A DNA stretch of 64,000 bases from Nocardioidaceae bacterium (GCA_020636935.1 JACJWW010000003.1:62001-126000); one strand, 5' to 3'. Counted from the stretch's first letter, positions 8,093-16,386 are shown. The notes: a model not told the origin generated them from the letters alone. Translations and numbers: made by a program.

Positions 8093-9784
8093 GTGGATGA
8101 CCTTGAGATCGCCAGAGCCGCCCAACTACTTCCGATCTCACAGGTCGCCGACACCCTAGGTCTCGACCCCAGCACGATCGAGCCCTATGGCCGCAATGTG
8201 GCAAAGATCGACCTCGACGAGGCCGCTGAGTCAGGCACGCCAGCGACTCGTGCGAAGTACGTCGTGGTCAGCGCGATCACGCCCACCCCGCTTGGCGAGG
8301 GCAAGACCACCACTGTCGTCGGTCTGGTCGATGGGCTGCGCCGCATCGGCCACAACGCGGTCGCCACGCTGCGCCAACCTTCGATGGGGCCGACCTTCGG
8401 GATCAAAGGCGGCGCGGCCGGAGGCGGGCATGCCCAAGTCGTGCCCATGGAGAAGCTCAACCTGCACCTCACCGGCGACTTCCATGCCGTGACCGCCGCC
8501 AACAATCTGCTCGCCGCGATGGTCGACAACCACCTCCACCAGGGCAATGCCCTCGACATTGCCCCTCACTCGATCACCTGGCGGCGGGTGCTCGACGTCA
8601 ATGACCGGGCCCTGCGCAAGGTTGTGATCGGACTGGGTAGCGCGATTGACGGCGTACCCCGCGAAACCTCCTTCGACATCACCGCTGCCAGCGAAGTAAT
8701 GGCGATCTTGGCGCTGTCACAATCACGCGCCGACCTACGCAAGCGTCTGGGCCGGATCGTGATCGGCGCCAACCACGACGGCGACCCGGTCACCGCCGAC
8801 GACCTCGGCGCCACCGGCGCCATGGCGGTGATCTTGGCCGACGCGATCAAACCCAATCTCCTGCAGACCCTTGAGGGCACACCGACGCTGGTGCACTGTG
8901 GGCCCTTCGGCAATATCTCGATCGGTACGTCGTCAGTGCTGGCCGACAAGCTGGCTCTCAGGCACGCCGACTATGTGATCACCGAGGCCGGCTTCGGCGC
9001 CGACATGGGCGCCGAACGCTGCTTCGACGTCAAGTGCCGCACCTCCGGGCTGGTGCCCGATGCCGTCGTACTCGTCGTGACCGTGCGGGCGATGAAACTG
9101 CACTCGGGCCGCTTCAAGATCAAGCCGGGGCATCCGGTGCCCACCGAGATGCTCCGCGAGAGCCCCGACGACGTCTTGGCCGGGCGAGCCAATCTCGAAA
9201 AGCATCTCGACATCGTGCGCCGATTCGGGATCACCCCGGTCGTGGCGATCAACGCCTTCCCCGACGACCACCCCAGTGAGCACGACGCGATCGCCCAGAT
9301 CGCCGCGCCAAGCGGGGCCGCTGTGGTTGTGACCAAACACGTCGCCGAAGGCGGCGCGGGGGCCGAAGCCCTGGCCAAGGCGGTTGTCGCCGGCTGCGCC
9401 GAGCCCAGCAACTTCACCCTGCTCTACCCCGACTCCGCCAGCCCACACGACAAGATCGAAACGATCGCCAAGCAGATTTACGGCGCTGATGGAATCACCC
9501 TGTCGGGCCCGGCCAAGCGGGCCCTGGAGCGCTACGACGCCTGGGGATTTGGGCATCTGCCGGTCGTGATCGCCAAGACCCACCTGTCGATCTCATCCGA
9601 CCCCAACCTCAAGGGCGCGCCCACCGGCTGGACCATGCCGGTCGACGACGTACGCCTCGCCGCCGGCGCTGGCTATCTGTACGCCGTGTGCGGCTCGATG
9701 CGCACCATGCCCGGCCTCGGGCGGCGACCCAACGCCGTACACATCGACATCGACGAGCACGGGATCATCTCCGGGCTCTCGTAG
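8093..9784 (+). CDS. fhs: Formate-tetrahydrofolate ligase
   Basis: 563-residue ATP-dependent formate:THF ligase making 10-formyl-THF for one-carbon metabolism; length is typical (about 555). The P-loop is TPTPLGEGKTTT at 63-74, followed by the family signatures LRQPSMGPTFGIKGGAAGGG and GDFHAVTAANNLL, and VITEAGFGADMGAERCFDVKC. The GTG start follows GGGAG at a loose spacing. It probably followed ppk2 directly before the antitoxin segment was inserted. Confidence 0.97.
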   Translation: MDDLEIARAAQLLPISQVADTLGLDPSTIEPYGRNVAKIDLDEAAESGTPATRAKYVVVSAITPTPLGEGKTTTVVGLVDGLRRIGHNAVATLRQPSMGPTFGIKGGAAGGGHAQVVPMEKLNLHLTGDFHAVTAANNLLAAMVDNHLHQGNALDIAPHSITWRRVLDVNDRALRKVVIGLGSAIDGVPRETSFDITAASEVMAILALSQSRADLRKRLGRIVIGANHDGDPVTADDLGATGAMAVILADAIKPNLLQTLEGTPTLVHCGPFGNISIGTSSVLADKLALRHADYVITEAGFGADMGAERCFDVKCRTSGLVPDAVVLVVTVRAMKLHSGRFKIKPGHPVPTEMLRESPDDVLAGRANLEKHLDIVRRFGITPVVAINAFPDDHPSEHDAIAQIAAPSGAAVVVTKHVAEGGAGAEALAKAVVAGCAEPSNFTLLYPDSASPHDKIETIAKQIYGADGITLSGPAKRALERYDAWGFGHLPVVIAKTHLSISSDPNLKGAPTGWTMPVDDVRLAAGAGYLYAVCGSMRTMPGLGRRPNAVHIDIDEHGIISGLS

Positions 9785-9892
9785 AAGTCAGCTGCCTGAT
9801 CATGCAAGGTATGCACGGCCAGGATGCGTGCCCAGACCAGATAGGCAGCCGCGAGTGTGACGGGATGCGGTGGTGACTGCTAGTTATTATGC

Positions 9893-9924
9893 TTGACACT
9901 TCTTATTGTGTCTGACAGAATAAG
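9893..9924 (+). promoter_or_regulatory. Promoter and overlapping palindromic operator of the toxin/RHH pair
   Basis: TTGACA (9893-9898), a 17-bp spacer and CAGAAT (9916-9921) make a good sigma-70-type promoter. A 23-bp palindrome (9902-9924, CTTATT-g-TGTC-t-GACA-g-AATAAG) covers the spacer and -10, so a bound repressor would block RNA polymerase. The start codon is 8 nt past the -10. Confidence 0.65.
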
Positions 9925-9929
9925 AACTC

Positions 9930-10187
9930 GTGGAGATCAGGTTCACGCACGCGGCGAGACGGCACAGGATTGGTCGCGCCCACGCCCTGCACGTGATGTC
10001 CACCTATGTGCCAGAGGCCGTTGTAACCACGCGTGGCGACGCCGGAAGTCAGTGGATCGGCAACGACGACCGAGGCATCGAACTGCACATCATCGCGGTG
10101 GAGCAGCCTGACCAGAAGTCCGGGGAGCCAATCCTCCTCGTCACTCACGTCATGCCCACCGCACTCAAGAAGGGAGAGAGCCAGTGA
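9930..10187 (+). CDS. Small toxin-like protein (BrnT/DUF4258-like), first gene of a TA pair
   Basis: 85-residue basic protein. The HAARRHRIGRAHALHVM start and the IELHIIAVEQ ... ILLVTHVMPT strand pair resemble small BrnT/DUF4258-type ribonuclease-fold toxins, but this is a weak match made by eye. GTG 9930 lies 8 nt after the -10, so the mRNA should be nearly leaderless; there is no ribosome-binding site. Its stop overlaps the next start (GTGA), and that gene encodes a ribbon-helix-helix protein. The toxin-first order resembles BrnTA and HigBA. Confidence 0.6.
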   Translation: MEIRFTHAARRHRIGRAHALHVMSTYVPEAVVTTRGDAGSQWIGNDDRGIELHIIAVEQPDQKSGEPILLVTHVMPTALKKGESQ

Positions 10188-10510
10188 AGGCACAAGTACG
10201 CCGACCTGACGGCAGCGCCGTTGAAGCGGTGATCAGCAACGTCGACCTTGACCAGGAAGTCGTCCTGCGTGCAGACGGCAGCCGGTATACGGAGGCCGCC
10301 GCGATCGCGGACGCCGAGGAGATCAGCGCGCGTCGACGCGCTCCAGGGGGTGGGCGACGATCGCTCGAAGGTAAGTCAGGACGCTCACCACAGATCGGGG
10401 TGCGTCTCCCAAACGATCTCAAGCGCCGCTTGGCTGAGCGTGCCATACGCGACGGAGTGCGTGAATCTGACGTCGTCCGAGAGGCCCTCGAAGAGTTCCT
10501 GACCGCCTGA
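10184..10510 (+). CDS. Ribbon-helix-helix antitoxin/regulator
   Basis: 108-residue protein with a CopG/Arc-type ribbon-helix-helix at its C-terminus: QIGVRLPNDLKRRLAERAIR then ESDVVREALEEFL (about residues 69-106). The first 45 residues are a separate beta-rich segment. GGGAGAG gives a good ribosome-binding site and the GTG start overlaps the toxin stop by four bases. It would bind the 23-bp palindrome before the operon, which is inference. Confidence 0.75.
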   Translation: MKAQVRRPDGSAVEAVISNVDLDQEVVLRADGSRYTEAAAIADAEEISARRRAPGGGRRSLEGKSGRSPQIGVRLPNDLKRRLAERAIRDGVRESDVVREALEEFLTA

Positions 10511-10651
10511 AATCCAGACGCACACGCCAGCCCCATGAAGCGCCACCGTGCCAGCCGCCTCAAATAGCCTCGCACGTCCGTGCTCACACGGCCGCTCCAC
10601 AGTGACCCAAGCCTGGACACTAGGTCGAGTTTGGTCTTCAGTTGATCAGTG
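10511..10651. other. Intergenic stretch, no recognisable feature
   Basis: Both strands have short open frames here, but none has a ribosome-binding site, a -10 or a recognisable motif. It may be eroded coding sequence at the edge of the toxin-antitoxin insertion. Confidence 0.4.
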
Positions 10652-10828
10652 ATGTCAGCGCTAGTCATCCCGGATTCCGAAGCAGAGGCGACCAAAGAGA
10701 TCGGGGACTGCTGCTGTCTGTGCGACTCGGGTTTCATGCACACGGTCAACTGGTTTGGCCACGATGGTTGCAGATTGCCCACGGCGGCAATCCTGAGCAC
10801 CATCGACGGATTAGGCTCTGGGCTGTGA
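10652..10828 (+). CDS. Possible 58-residue cysteine-rich small protein
   Basis: An ATG-initiated frame with five cysteines, four of them clustered (DCCCLCDSGF) and one in HDGC. Its TGA overlaps the GTG of the following membrane protein gene as GTGA, the arrangement used elsewhere in this window for coupled genes. Third codon positions are mostly G or C. There is no clear ribosome-binding site, and I do not recognise the family. It may be spurious. Confidence 0.3.
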   Translation: MSALVIPDSEAEATKEIGDCCCLCDSGFMHTVNWFGHDGCRLPTAAILSTIDGLGSGL

Positions 10829-11403
10829 CTCCCCTAGCTCGGGTCGGATTTGGCCTGCTGATCATGCTGCTACACGCGCCGTACCAACCTGAAGGTGCAC
10901 CGAAATGGGAGCGTTATGACATCTTCGCTGACCCCATTGGATGGGTCTTCGTGCTCTGGGGCATGTGGTCGATGCGCCGGATCGACCCCGTCTTCAACGC
11001 CCCGTGGATCGCGAGTTGGGTCGCCCTGGTGACCGCCGCAGTCACTTGGGTGCCGCAGGTCAATCACCGGCTGGATGAGTCTGCGCAGTGGTTCTCCTCG
11101 CTACCCCAAGTGGTGGCGATCGCGCTCATGTGCCGGGCCGTTGCCTATGTCGCAAAGGAGCAGGTGCCGCCCGCCACCAATGTCGCCAAACGTCAGACCA
11201 CCTTCATGTGGGGACAGATCGCGCTCGGCATCCTCCCCCCGATCTTGATCAGCATCAACAACCGACAGCTACTCCTGGGCATGCTCACCCTTGCCGGAGT
11301 AGTGATGATCGGCACCACGGTGTCGATGTTCATGGATCAAAAGCACACCTGGCTCGGCGGGCGCGGCCCGCGACCTCTGCCCGGCGTATATGTGCAGAAA
11401 TAG
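10825..11403 (+). CDS. Conserved-looking multi-pass membrane protein of unknown function
   Basis: 192 residues with about five hydrophobic segments (VGFGLLIMLL, IGWVFVLWGMW, WIASWVALVTAAVTWV, LPQVVAIALMC, IALGILPPILISI, LLLGMLTLAGVVMIG). No catalytic motif is visible. I chose GTG 10825 because TAGGCT (10812-10817) is 7 nt upstream, the leaderless pattern common in this window; a longer frame from 10642 adds a polar, low-complexity N-terminus. It converges on rplI. Confidence 0.7.
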   Translation: MTPLARVGFGLLIMLLHAPYQPEGAPKWERYDIFADPIGWVFVLWGMWSMRRIDPVFNAPWIASWVALVTAAVTWVPQVNHRLDESAQWFSSLPQVVAIALMCRAVAYVAKEQVPPATNVAKRQTTFMWGQIALGILPPILISINNRQLLLGMLTLAGVVMIGTTVSMFMDQKHTWLGGRGPRPLPGVYVQK

Positions 11404-11419
11404 CCTTGAATTGCGCCGA

Positions 11420-11446
11420 CCCCGGCGCCGCGAGTGCGGGCCGGGG
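11420..11446. terminator. GC-rich hairpin between convergent genes
   Basis: CCCCGGC (11420-11426) pairs with GCCGGGG (11440-11446) around a 13-nt loop. It sits between the membrane protein and rplI stops and could terminate from both sides; no T-run is present. Confidence 0.45.
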
Positions 11447-11474
11447 CCGGAGATGCTGCTTTGGGTCTGCTCGA

Positions 11475-11918
11475 TCAGGCAGGCTGGATGTTGAGCTTGA
11501 CCGAAGCGGTCACATCGTCGTGCACCTTCACCGAGATGGTGTGGGCGCCCATCGCCTTAATCGGCTGGTCGACGATGATCGTGCGCTTGTCGACCTCGCC
11601 ACCGGCCGCTGTGATCGCGTCGGCGATCTCGGCGATGGTGACGGCGCCATACAAGCGACCCGAGTCGTGGCTGCGGACCTTGACGTCGTAGGTCTGGCCT
11701 TCAAGCTTGGCCTTCACCTCGGCGGCATGATCGGAGTCTCGCACCGCGCGGGCGTTGCGAGCCTTCTTGATCGAGTCGATGGTCTTCTCGCCACCGCGGG
11801 TCCAGCGGATGCCGAGGCCACGCGGGATGAGGTAGTTGCGGCCGTAGCCGTCCTTGACCTCGACCACATCGCCGGCAGCGCCGAGACCGGAGACTTCCTG
11901 AGTCAAAATGAGCTTCAT
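11475..11918 (-). CDS. rplI: 50S ribosomal protein bL9
   Basis: 147 residues, normal for bL9. It begins MKLILTQEVSGLGAAGDVVE and continues with VKDGYGRNYLIPRGL, the family signature, then a long connecting helix and a C-terminal rRNA-binding domain. GGAGG precedes the start. It is the last gene of the rpsF-ssb-rpsR-rplI operon, 11 bp after rpsR. Confidence 0.98.
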   Translation of the reverse strand: MKLILTQEVSGLGAAGDVVEVKDGYGRNYLIPRGLGIRWTRGGEKTIDSIKKARNARAVRDSDHAAEVKAKLEGQTYDVKVRSHDSGRLYGAVTIAEIADAITAAGGEVDKRTIIVDQPIKAMGAHTISVKVHDDVTASVKLNIQPA

Positions 11919-11929
11919 GTCAGGCCTCC

Positions 11930-12166
11930 TTATCGACCGGTGGAGGTGTAGGGCAAAAGCGCCACCTCGCGGGCGTTCTTGACGGCCATGGCCACGTCGC
12001 GCTGGTGCTGGACGCAGTTGCCCGTCACTCGGCGAGCGCGGATCTTGCCGCGGTCGGAGATGAACTTGCGAAGCAAGTTGGTGTCCTTGTAGTCAACATA
12101 GGTCACCTTGTCTTTGCAGAACTGGCAAACCTTCTTCTTCGGCTTGCGAATCACTGCCTTGGCCAT
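11930..12166 (-). CDS. rpsR: 30S ribosomal protein bS18
   Basis: 78 residues. The VCQFCKDK pair and NCVQHQRDV supply three cysteines plus a histidine, so this is the zinc-binding (C+) form of bS18. NLLRKFISDRGKIRARRVTG is the conserved rRNA-binding core. AGGAG precedes the start. The protein partners with bS6, encoded two genes upstream. Confidence 0.98.
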   Translation of the reverse strand: MAKAVIRKPKKKVCQFCKDKVTYVDYKDTNLLRKFISDRGKIRARRVTGNCVQHQRDVAMAVKNAREVALLPYTSTGR

Positions 12167-12238
12167 TGTGGTGCTCCTTCATACTGAGCCCGGCCGCTTG
12201 GCATGGCAGCCGGAATGGTTGTTTTGGTTGTTGTTGCT

Positions 12239-12814
12239 TTAGAAGGGAGGCTCGTCGCTGGCCGGGGCACCCCAGTCGCCGGCATTGCCGCCACCGGAGC
12301 CACCGCCCTGATTGCCTCCCCAGCCGCCCTGGCTCGAACCGCTTTGGTTTGAGCCACCTTGGGCCTGCCCACCGGAGTTGTCCCACGGATCGGGTTGGGC
12401 AGCAGCCTGATTGGAGCCACCGCTCCAATTGCCGCCACCGCCGCCACCACGCTGAGCACGCGTCACCTGAGCGGTGGCGTATTTCAGCGAAGGACCGACC
12501 TCTTCGACATCCAACTCGTAGACCGAGCGACGCTCACCCTCACGGGTTTCATATGAGCGCTGCCGCAACCGGCCCTGCACGATCACGCGCATGCCCTTTT
12601 GCAGCGACTCGGCGACGTTTTCGGCAGCCTGGCGCCAGATCGAACACGACAAGAACAGCGCCTCGCCGTCCTTCCACTCATTCGACTGCTTGTCGAAAGT
12701 GCGTGGAGTGGATGCGATCCGGAAGTTGGCAACTGCAGCCCCCGAGGGGGTGAAGCGCAACTCCGGGTCGTCGACAAGATTGCCGACGACGGTGATGACT
12801 GTCTCGCCTGCCAT
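12239..12814 (-). CDS. ssb: Single-stranded DNA-binding protein
   Basis: 191 residues. An N-terminal OB-fold (about 1-110: TVVGNLVDDPELRFTPSGAA, FRIASTPR, IVQGRLRQRSYE) is followed by a long Gly/Asn/Gln/Ser-rich linker and the acidic tip DEPPF that recruits replication and repair enzymes. CAGGAG precedes the start. Placement between rpsF and rpsR is typical. Confidence 0.98.
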   Translation of the reverse strand: MAGETVITVVGNLVDDPELRFTPSGAAVANFRIASTPRTFDKQSNEWKDGEALFLSCSIWRQAAENVAESLQKGMRVIVQGRLRQRSYETREGERRSVYELDVEEVGPSLKYATAQVTRAQRGGGGGGNWSGGSNQAAAQPDPWDNSGGQAQGGSNQSGSSQGGWGGNQGGGSGGGNAGDWGAPASDEPPF

Positions 12815-12912
12815 GATGGCTCCTGATCTGCTGGATGGTGGGTGCTGTCTGCGCTAGCAAACCAAACTAACGGTGGATTCCGACAGTCTTGATCTGCAGC
12901 TGTGGACACAGG

Positions 12913-13203
12913 TCAGCGGATGTTTGGCCGGATCACCTTGGTGCGTAGTACCGACTCGTTGAGACCGAGCTGACGATCAAGCTCCTTGACTGCGTCAGGG
13001 TTGGCCTGCATCGTGACGACGGCATAGATGCCTTCGGCGTTCTTGTCGATCTCGTAGGCCAACCGGCGACGACCCCAAACCTCGAGCTCGTCAACGCTGC
13101 CACCATCGCTGGTGATGACCTTCAAATAGGTTTCGAGCGACGGTGCGACCGTCCGCTCTTCGAGACTCGGGTCGAGAATGACCATGAGTTCATAGGTGCG
13201 CAT
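12913..13203 (-). CDS. rpsF: 30S ribosomal protein bS6
   Basis: 96 residues, normal for bS6: MRTYELMVILDPSLEERTV, GRRRLAYEIDKNAEGIYAVV and the C-terminal VIRPN. AAGGAGGTGG lies upstream of the ATG at 13203. It is the first gene of the ribosomal/ssb operon and its upstream region can form two hairpins. Confidence 0.97.
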   Translation of the reverse strand: MRTYELMVILDPSLEERTVAPSLETYLKVITSDGGSVDELEVWGRRRLAYEIDKNAEGIYAVVTMQANPDAVKELDRQLGLNESVLRTKVIRPNIR

Positions 13204-13235
13204 AGCTTTCTCCACCTCCTTCGGACTAATAGGCG

Positions 13236-13297
13236 GCCACGGCACTCACCGTGGCAGGAGGGCAATGCACTGCGCGCTCTCCGTCGGGGAGTGCGCG
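13236..13297 (-). promoter_or_regulatory. Structured leader of the rpsF operon
   Basis: Two hairpins precede rpsF: GCCACGG/CCGTGGC with a 6-nt loop (13236-13255), just upstream of the ribosome-binding site, and a longer imperfect stem at 13272-13297. bS6:bS18-responsive leaders are known upstream of rpsF in many bacteria; whether this is one is inference. Confidence 0.35.
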
Positions 13298-13391
13298 ACA
13301 AGGAAGGGTACCTTGCCCGAGCGGGGTCTGGGAAATCGGCGGGTTGGTTCGGCGTACGGGGGTCGGCGCGAGGTGCACGTCGTACAGAACA

Positions 13392-13481
13392 CTCACGTTC
13401 AACGGTAAACATGCACGTTCAATGGGTTGTACGGCGTTGAACGTGCATGTACACCAAGCGCACTTGGGATACATGCAGCGC
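13392..13481. repeat. 90-bp double-hairpin element, copy A
   Basis: Two consecutive stem-loops: ATGCACGTTCAA (13411-13422) with TTGAACGTGCAT (13437-13448), then an imperfect CATGTA..CCAAG / CTTGG..TACATG stem to about 13475. The same 90-bp element occurs at 59064-59153 with 74 of 90 bases identical by my count. Confidence 0.85.
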
Positions 13482-13495
13482 CTAAACTCCCCCAC

Positions 13496-14302
13496 ATGAG
13501 CACAACCCAGCCCATCGGGGCGCATGTGGACCAGGCGGATCCGGTGGGGGAGGCGCGGGCGCGGGGGGCTGAGGTGGTGCAGATCTTCCTGGGGGATCCG
13601 CAGAGTTACAAGGGTCCGGTCGTGGCGTACGACGGAGGCGCGGCGGCGCTGCGGGAAGCCGCGGAGGCGGCGGGCGTGGGGATCTTCGTGCATGCGCCGT
13701 ACATCATCAATGTGGCCACGACCAACAACCGGATCAGGATCCCCAGCCGCAAGATCCTGCAGCAGCACATGGATGTCGCCGCCGAGATCGGGGCGCGCGG
13801 GTTGATCGTGCACGGCGGTCACGTCAACAAGGCCGACGACCCGGCCGTGGGCTTCGACAACTGGCGCAAGGCGATCGAGGCCACCGAAATCAAGGTGCCC
13901 TTGCTGATCGAAAACACCGCGGGCGGCGACAACGCGATGGCCCGGCGGCTCGACCGGATCGCCGGCGTCTGGGAGGCGATCTCGCAGTCTGACAAGGCGG
14001 GCAATGTCGGCTTCTGTCTCGACACCTGTCATGCCTGGGCGGGCGGCATCGATTTGGGTACGGCGGTCGAGCAGATCAAAGCGATCACCGGCCGCATCGA
14101 CCTGGTGCACGCCAACGACTCCCGCGATGGCTTCGACTCCGGCGCCGACCGACACGCCAACTTCGGAGCGGGGCAACTCCCGCCAGACGACTTCGCAGCC
14201 GTGGTGAAGGCAGCCGGATCACCGGTCGTGTGCGAGACCCCGGGCGGTGTGGAGGAGCATCGCGCCGACCTGGATTGGCTGCGAGCCCACGGGATCGGCT
14301 GA
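13496..14302 (+). CDS. nfo: Endonuclease IV (AP endonuclease, Nfo family)
   Basis: 268-residue TIM-barrel AP endonuclease with the expected three-zinc ligand set: HAPYIIN, HGGHV, Glu in LLIENTAGG, DTCHAWAGG, HANDSRDGF, DRHANFGAG and CETPGG. It nicks DNA at abasic sites for base excision repair. ATG 13496 is chosen because TAAACT (13483-13488) lies 7 nt before it; a longer frame would translate the double-hairpin repeat. Confidence 0.95.
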   Translation: MSTTQPIGAHVDQADPVGEARARGAEVVQIFLGDPQSYKGPVVAYDGGAAALREAAEAAGVGIFVHAPYIINVATTNNRIRIPSRKILQQHMDVAAEIGARGLIVHGGHVNKADDPAVGFDNWRKAIEATEIKVPLLIENTAGGDNAMARRLDRIAGVWEAISQSDKAGNVGFCLDTCHAWAGGIDLGTAVEQIKAITGRIDLVHANDSRDGFDSGADRHANFGAGQLPPDDFAAVVKAAGSPVVCETPGGVEEHRADLDWLRAHGIG

Positions 14303-14321
14303 GCCGCCCTAAGATTTCCCC

Positions 14322-15206
14322 ATGCCGCAGCCACCCACGGAGCACAAGAGGCCCACGCGCCGTCAACTGCTCACCGGGGCCGGGGCGGTCGCGGCAGCCG
14401 CCGCGTTGGGTACGACGACCGCGTGCAGCCCGCGTCGGATGCCGGTGGCCTATCGCTATGGCACCAAGAGCAAGCAGCAGTACGGCTTGTTGATGCTGCC
14501 CGAAGGCGAGATCAAGGGCACCGTCGTGCTCGTGCACGGCGGCTCGTGGCTGACCCTGCACTCGGCGACCGAGCAGATGGGCGAGTGGCAGTTGGCGCTG
14601 GCCAAGGAGGGCATTGCCACTTGGTCGATCGAATATCGCCGCCTCGGCAGCGGCGGTGGCTTCCCCAACACCTATCTCGACGTGGCCGCCGCCATGGACT
14701 ACTTGACCGAGTTGCAGCCGAAGGTCGACGGCGTCACCACCGAAGACCTCAACCGCAATGTGATCATCGTGGGCTACAGCTCGGGCGCTCAGCTCGCCGT
14801 TTGGGCGGCTTCGCGCCGCGACTTCACTCCCGGCGGCGAGGCGAAGCTGAAGGCCAAGGCGGTGCTGTCGCTGGCCGGGCCACTCACGATGGCGGCGCTC
14901 AGTGGCGTGATCGGCACCGGGGTGGTCAAGAAGATGATGGGCGGGGGCTTCGACAAGGTGCCCGACCACTACTACAAGGCCGACCCGGTGATGCTGGTGC
15001 CGGCCAACATGCCGGTGCACATCATGCACGACACCCGCGACATCTATGTGCCGCCGCAGTCAGGGGAGACCTATTGCAATGTCGCCCGCGCCGCTGGCGG
15101 CGACTGCACCTTTGAGTTGGTACCCGGCGAACACCTGCAATTGGGTACGACGGAAGGCCCCGCGTGGCCACAAGTGCTCGCCAAGATCAAGCAGATGCTG
15201 GCCTGA
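14322..15206 (+). CDS. Tat-exported lipoprotein alpha/beta hydrolase
   Basis: 294 residues. RPTRRQLLTGAG is a twin-arginine signal and TTTACS places a lipidated Cys at residue 35, so the enzyme is probably anchored outside the membrane. It has an HGGSW oxyanion motif (72-76), the nucleophile elbow GYSSG with Ser153, and late Asp/His candidates in HDTRDIY and PGEHLQL. It resembles BD-FAE/carboxylesterase-type hydrolases. TAAGAT lies 6 nt before the ATG, suggesting a leaderless mRNA. Substrate unknown. Confidence 0.85.
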   Translation: MPQPPTEHKRPTRRQLLTGAGAVAAAAALGTTTACSPRRMPVAYRYGTKSKQQYGLLMLPEGEIKGTVVLVHGGSWLTLHSATEQMGEWQLALAKEGIATWSIEYRRLGSGGGFPNTYLDVAAAMDYLTELQPKVDGVTTEDLNRNVIIVGYSSGAQLAVWAASRRDFTPGGEAKLKAKAVLSLAGPLTMAALSGVIGTGVVKKMMGGGFDKVPDHYYKADPVMLVPANMPVHIMHDTRDIYVPPQSGETYCNVARAAGGDCTFELVPGEHLQLGTTEGPAWPQVLAKIKQMLA

Positions 15207-15255
15207 GCCACCAACCGAGCAGATCCCTGACTTCGATCTTGGCTACCCTCGACCC

Positions 15256-16386
15256 GTGACGATCACCGTTTCGACCATCACCGCCGAGCAGCATCTGGCC
15301 TTCATCCAGACGCTGCCGTCGGCGTCGTTCTTGCAGACCCCGGCGTGGGCCAAGGTCAAGCCAGATTGGCGGGCCGAGTCGATCGGCTGGTACGACGATC
15401 AAGCCCTGGTCGGCGCGGGCCTAGTGCTCTACCGCCAACTGCCCAAGCTCAAGCGCTACTTGGCTTATCTGCCCGAGGGCCCACAGATCGACTGGTCTTC
15501 GACCGCTCTCGACGCTTGGTTGGCGCCGATGGTCGAGCACCTCAAGGGGCAGGGGGCTTTCGGCGTACGCATGGGGCCGCCGGTGATCACGGCACGCTGG
15601 TCGGCGGCCCAGATCAAGGAGGGCATCGCCGATGAGTCGGTCGACAGCCTGACCCAGCTCGCCCCCTCCACCCGCAACCCCGTCGGGGCTGGCGTGGTGG
15701 CGCAATTGTCTCGGCTCGGCTGGCAGCCGCTCGACGCAGTGGGTGGCTTTGCGGCCGGCCAACCGAAGTACAACTTCGCGATCCCACTCGCCGACGATGA
15801 GGGCCAGGCGCTCAGTGAAGACGCCGTACTCAAGGGGATGAATCAGCTTTGGCGGCGCAATATCAAGAAGGCCGCCAAGCTCGGGGTCGACGTCACCCAA
15901 GGTGGCCGCGAAGACCTCGCCGCCTTCCACGATCTCTACGTGCTCACCGCCAAACGCGATCACTTCACGCCGCGGCCGGCGTCATATTTCACGACCATGT
16001 ACGACGCTCTCCGCGCCGAAGACCCCGACCGGATCCGGCTCTATCTCGCCCGCCATGAAGGCGATCTCGTCGCGGCGACGATCTGGATCAGGGTCGGCCA
16101 GCATGCGTGGTACTCCTATGGGGCCTCTTCCACCGAGAAGCGCGAGGTGCGCGGCTCCAATGCGATCCAGTGGCAGATGATCCGCGACGCGCTGGCGGCC
16201 GGGGCGCATGTCTATGACCTGCGCGGCATCACCGACACCCTCAAGTCAGACGACCCGCACATCGGGTTGATCCAGTTCAAGACTGGCACCGGCGGTGAGG
16301 CTGTGGAGTACGCCGGTGAGTGGGATCTGCCGATCAACCGCGTGCTCTACAAGGCCTTCGACACCTACATGAGGAGGCGCGGATGA
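15256..16386 (+). CDS. FemABX-family peptidoglycan bridge aminoacyltransferase
   Basis: 376-residue GNAT-fold protein of the FemABX family, which transfers amino acids from aminoacyl-tRNA to lipid II or peptidoglycan stems. It carries SFLQTPAWAKVK near the N-terminus, the LWRRNIKKAAKLGVDV core, HDLYVLTAKRDHFTPRP, and a C-terminal YDLRGITDTL ... IGLIQFKTGTGGEAVEYAGEWD. GTG 15256 has TACCCT 6 nt upstream and no ribosome-binding site. It overlaps the alanine-racemase-like gene by ATGA, so they are co-transcribed. The amino acid added is unknown. Confidence 0.88.
   Translation: MTITVSTITAEQHLAFIQTLPSASFLQTPAWAKVKPDWRAESIGWYDDQALVGAGLVLYRQLPKLKRYLAYLPEGPQIDWSSTALDAWLAPMVEHLKGQGAFGVRMGPPVITARWSAAQIKEGIADESVDSLTQLAPSTRNPVGAGVVAQLSRLGWQPLDAVGGFAAGQPKYNFAIPLADDEGQALSEDAVLKGMNQLWRRNIKKAAKLGVDVTQGGREDLAAFHDLYVLTAKRDHFTPRPASYFTTMYDALRAEDPDRIRLYLARHEGDLVAATIWIRVGQHAWYSYGASSTEKREVRGSNAIQWQMIRDALAAGAHVYDLRGITDTLKSDDPHIGLIQFKTGTGGEAVEYAGEWDLPINRVLYKAFDTYMRRRG

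Noticed and set aside
10165..10803. Reverse frame over the RHH antitoxin and the gap beyond it
   Set aside because: It is antisense to the antitoxin for half its length, and the rest has no motif or ribosome-binding site.
13427..13495. N-terminal extension of endonuclease IV
   Set aside because: It would be translated from the double-hairpin repeat; the -10 at 13483 and the normal family length support ATG 13496.
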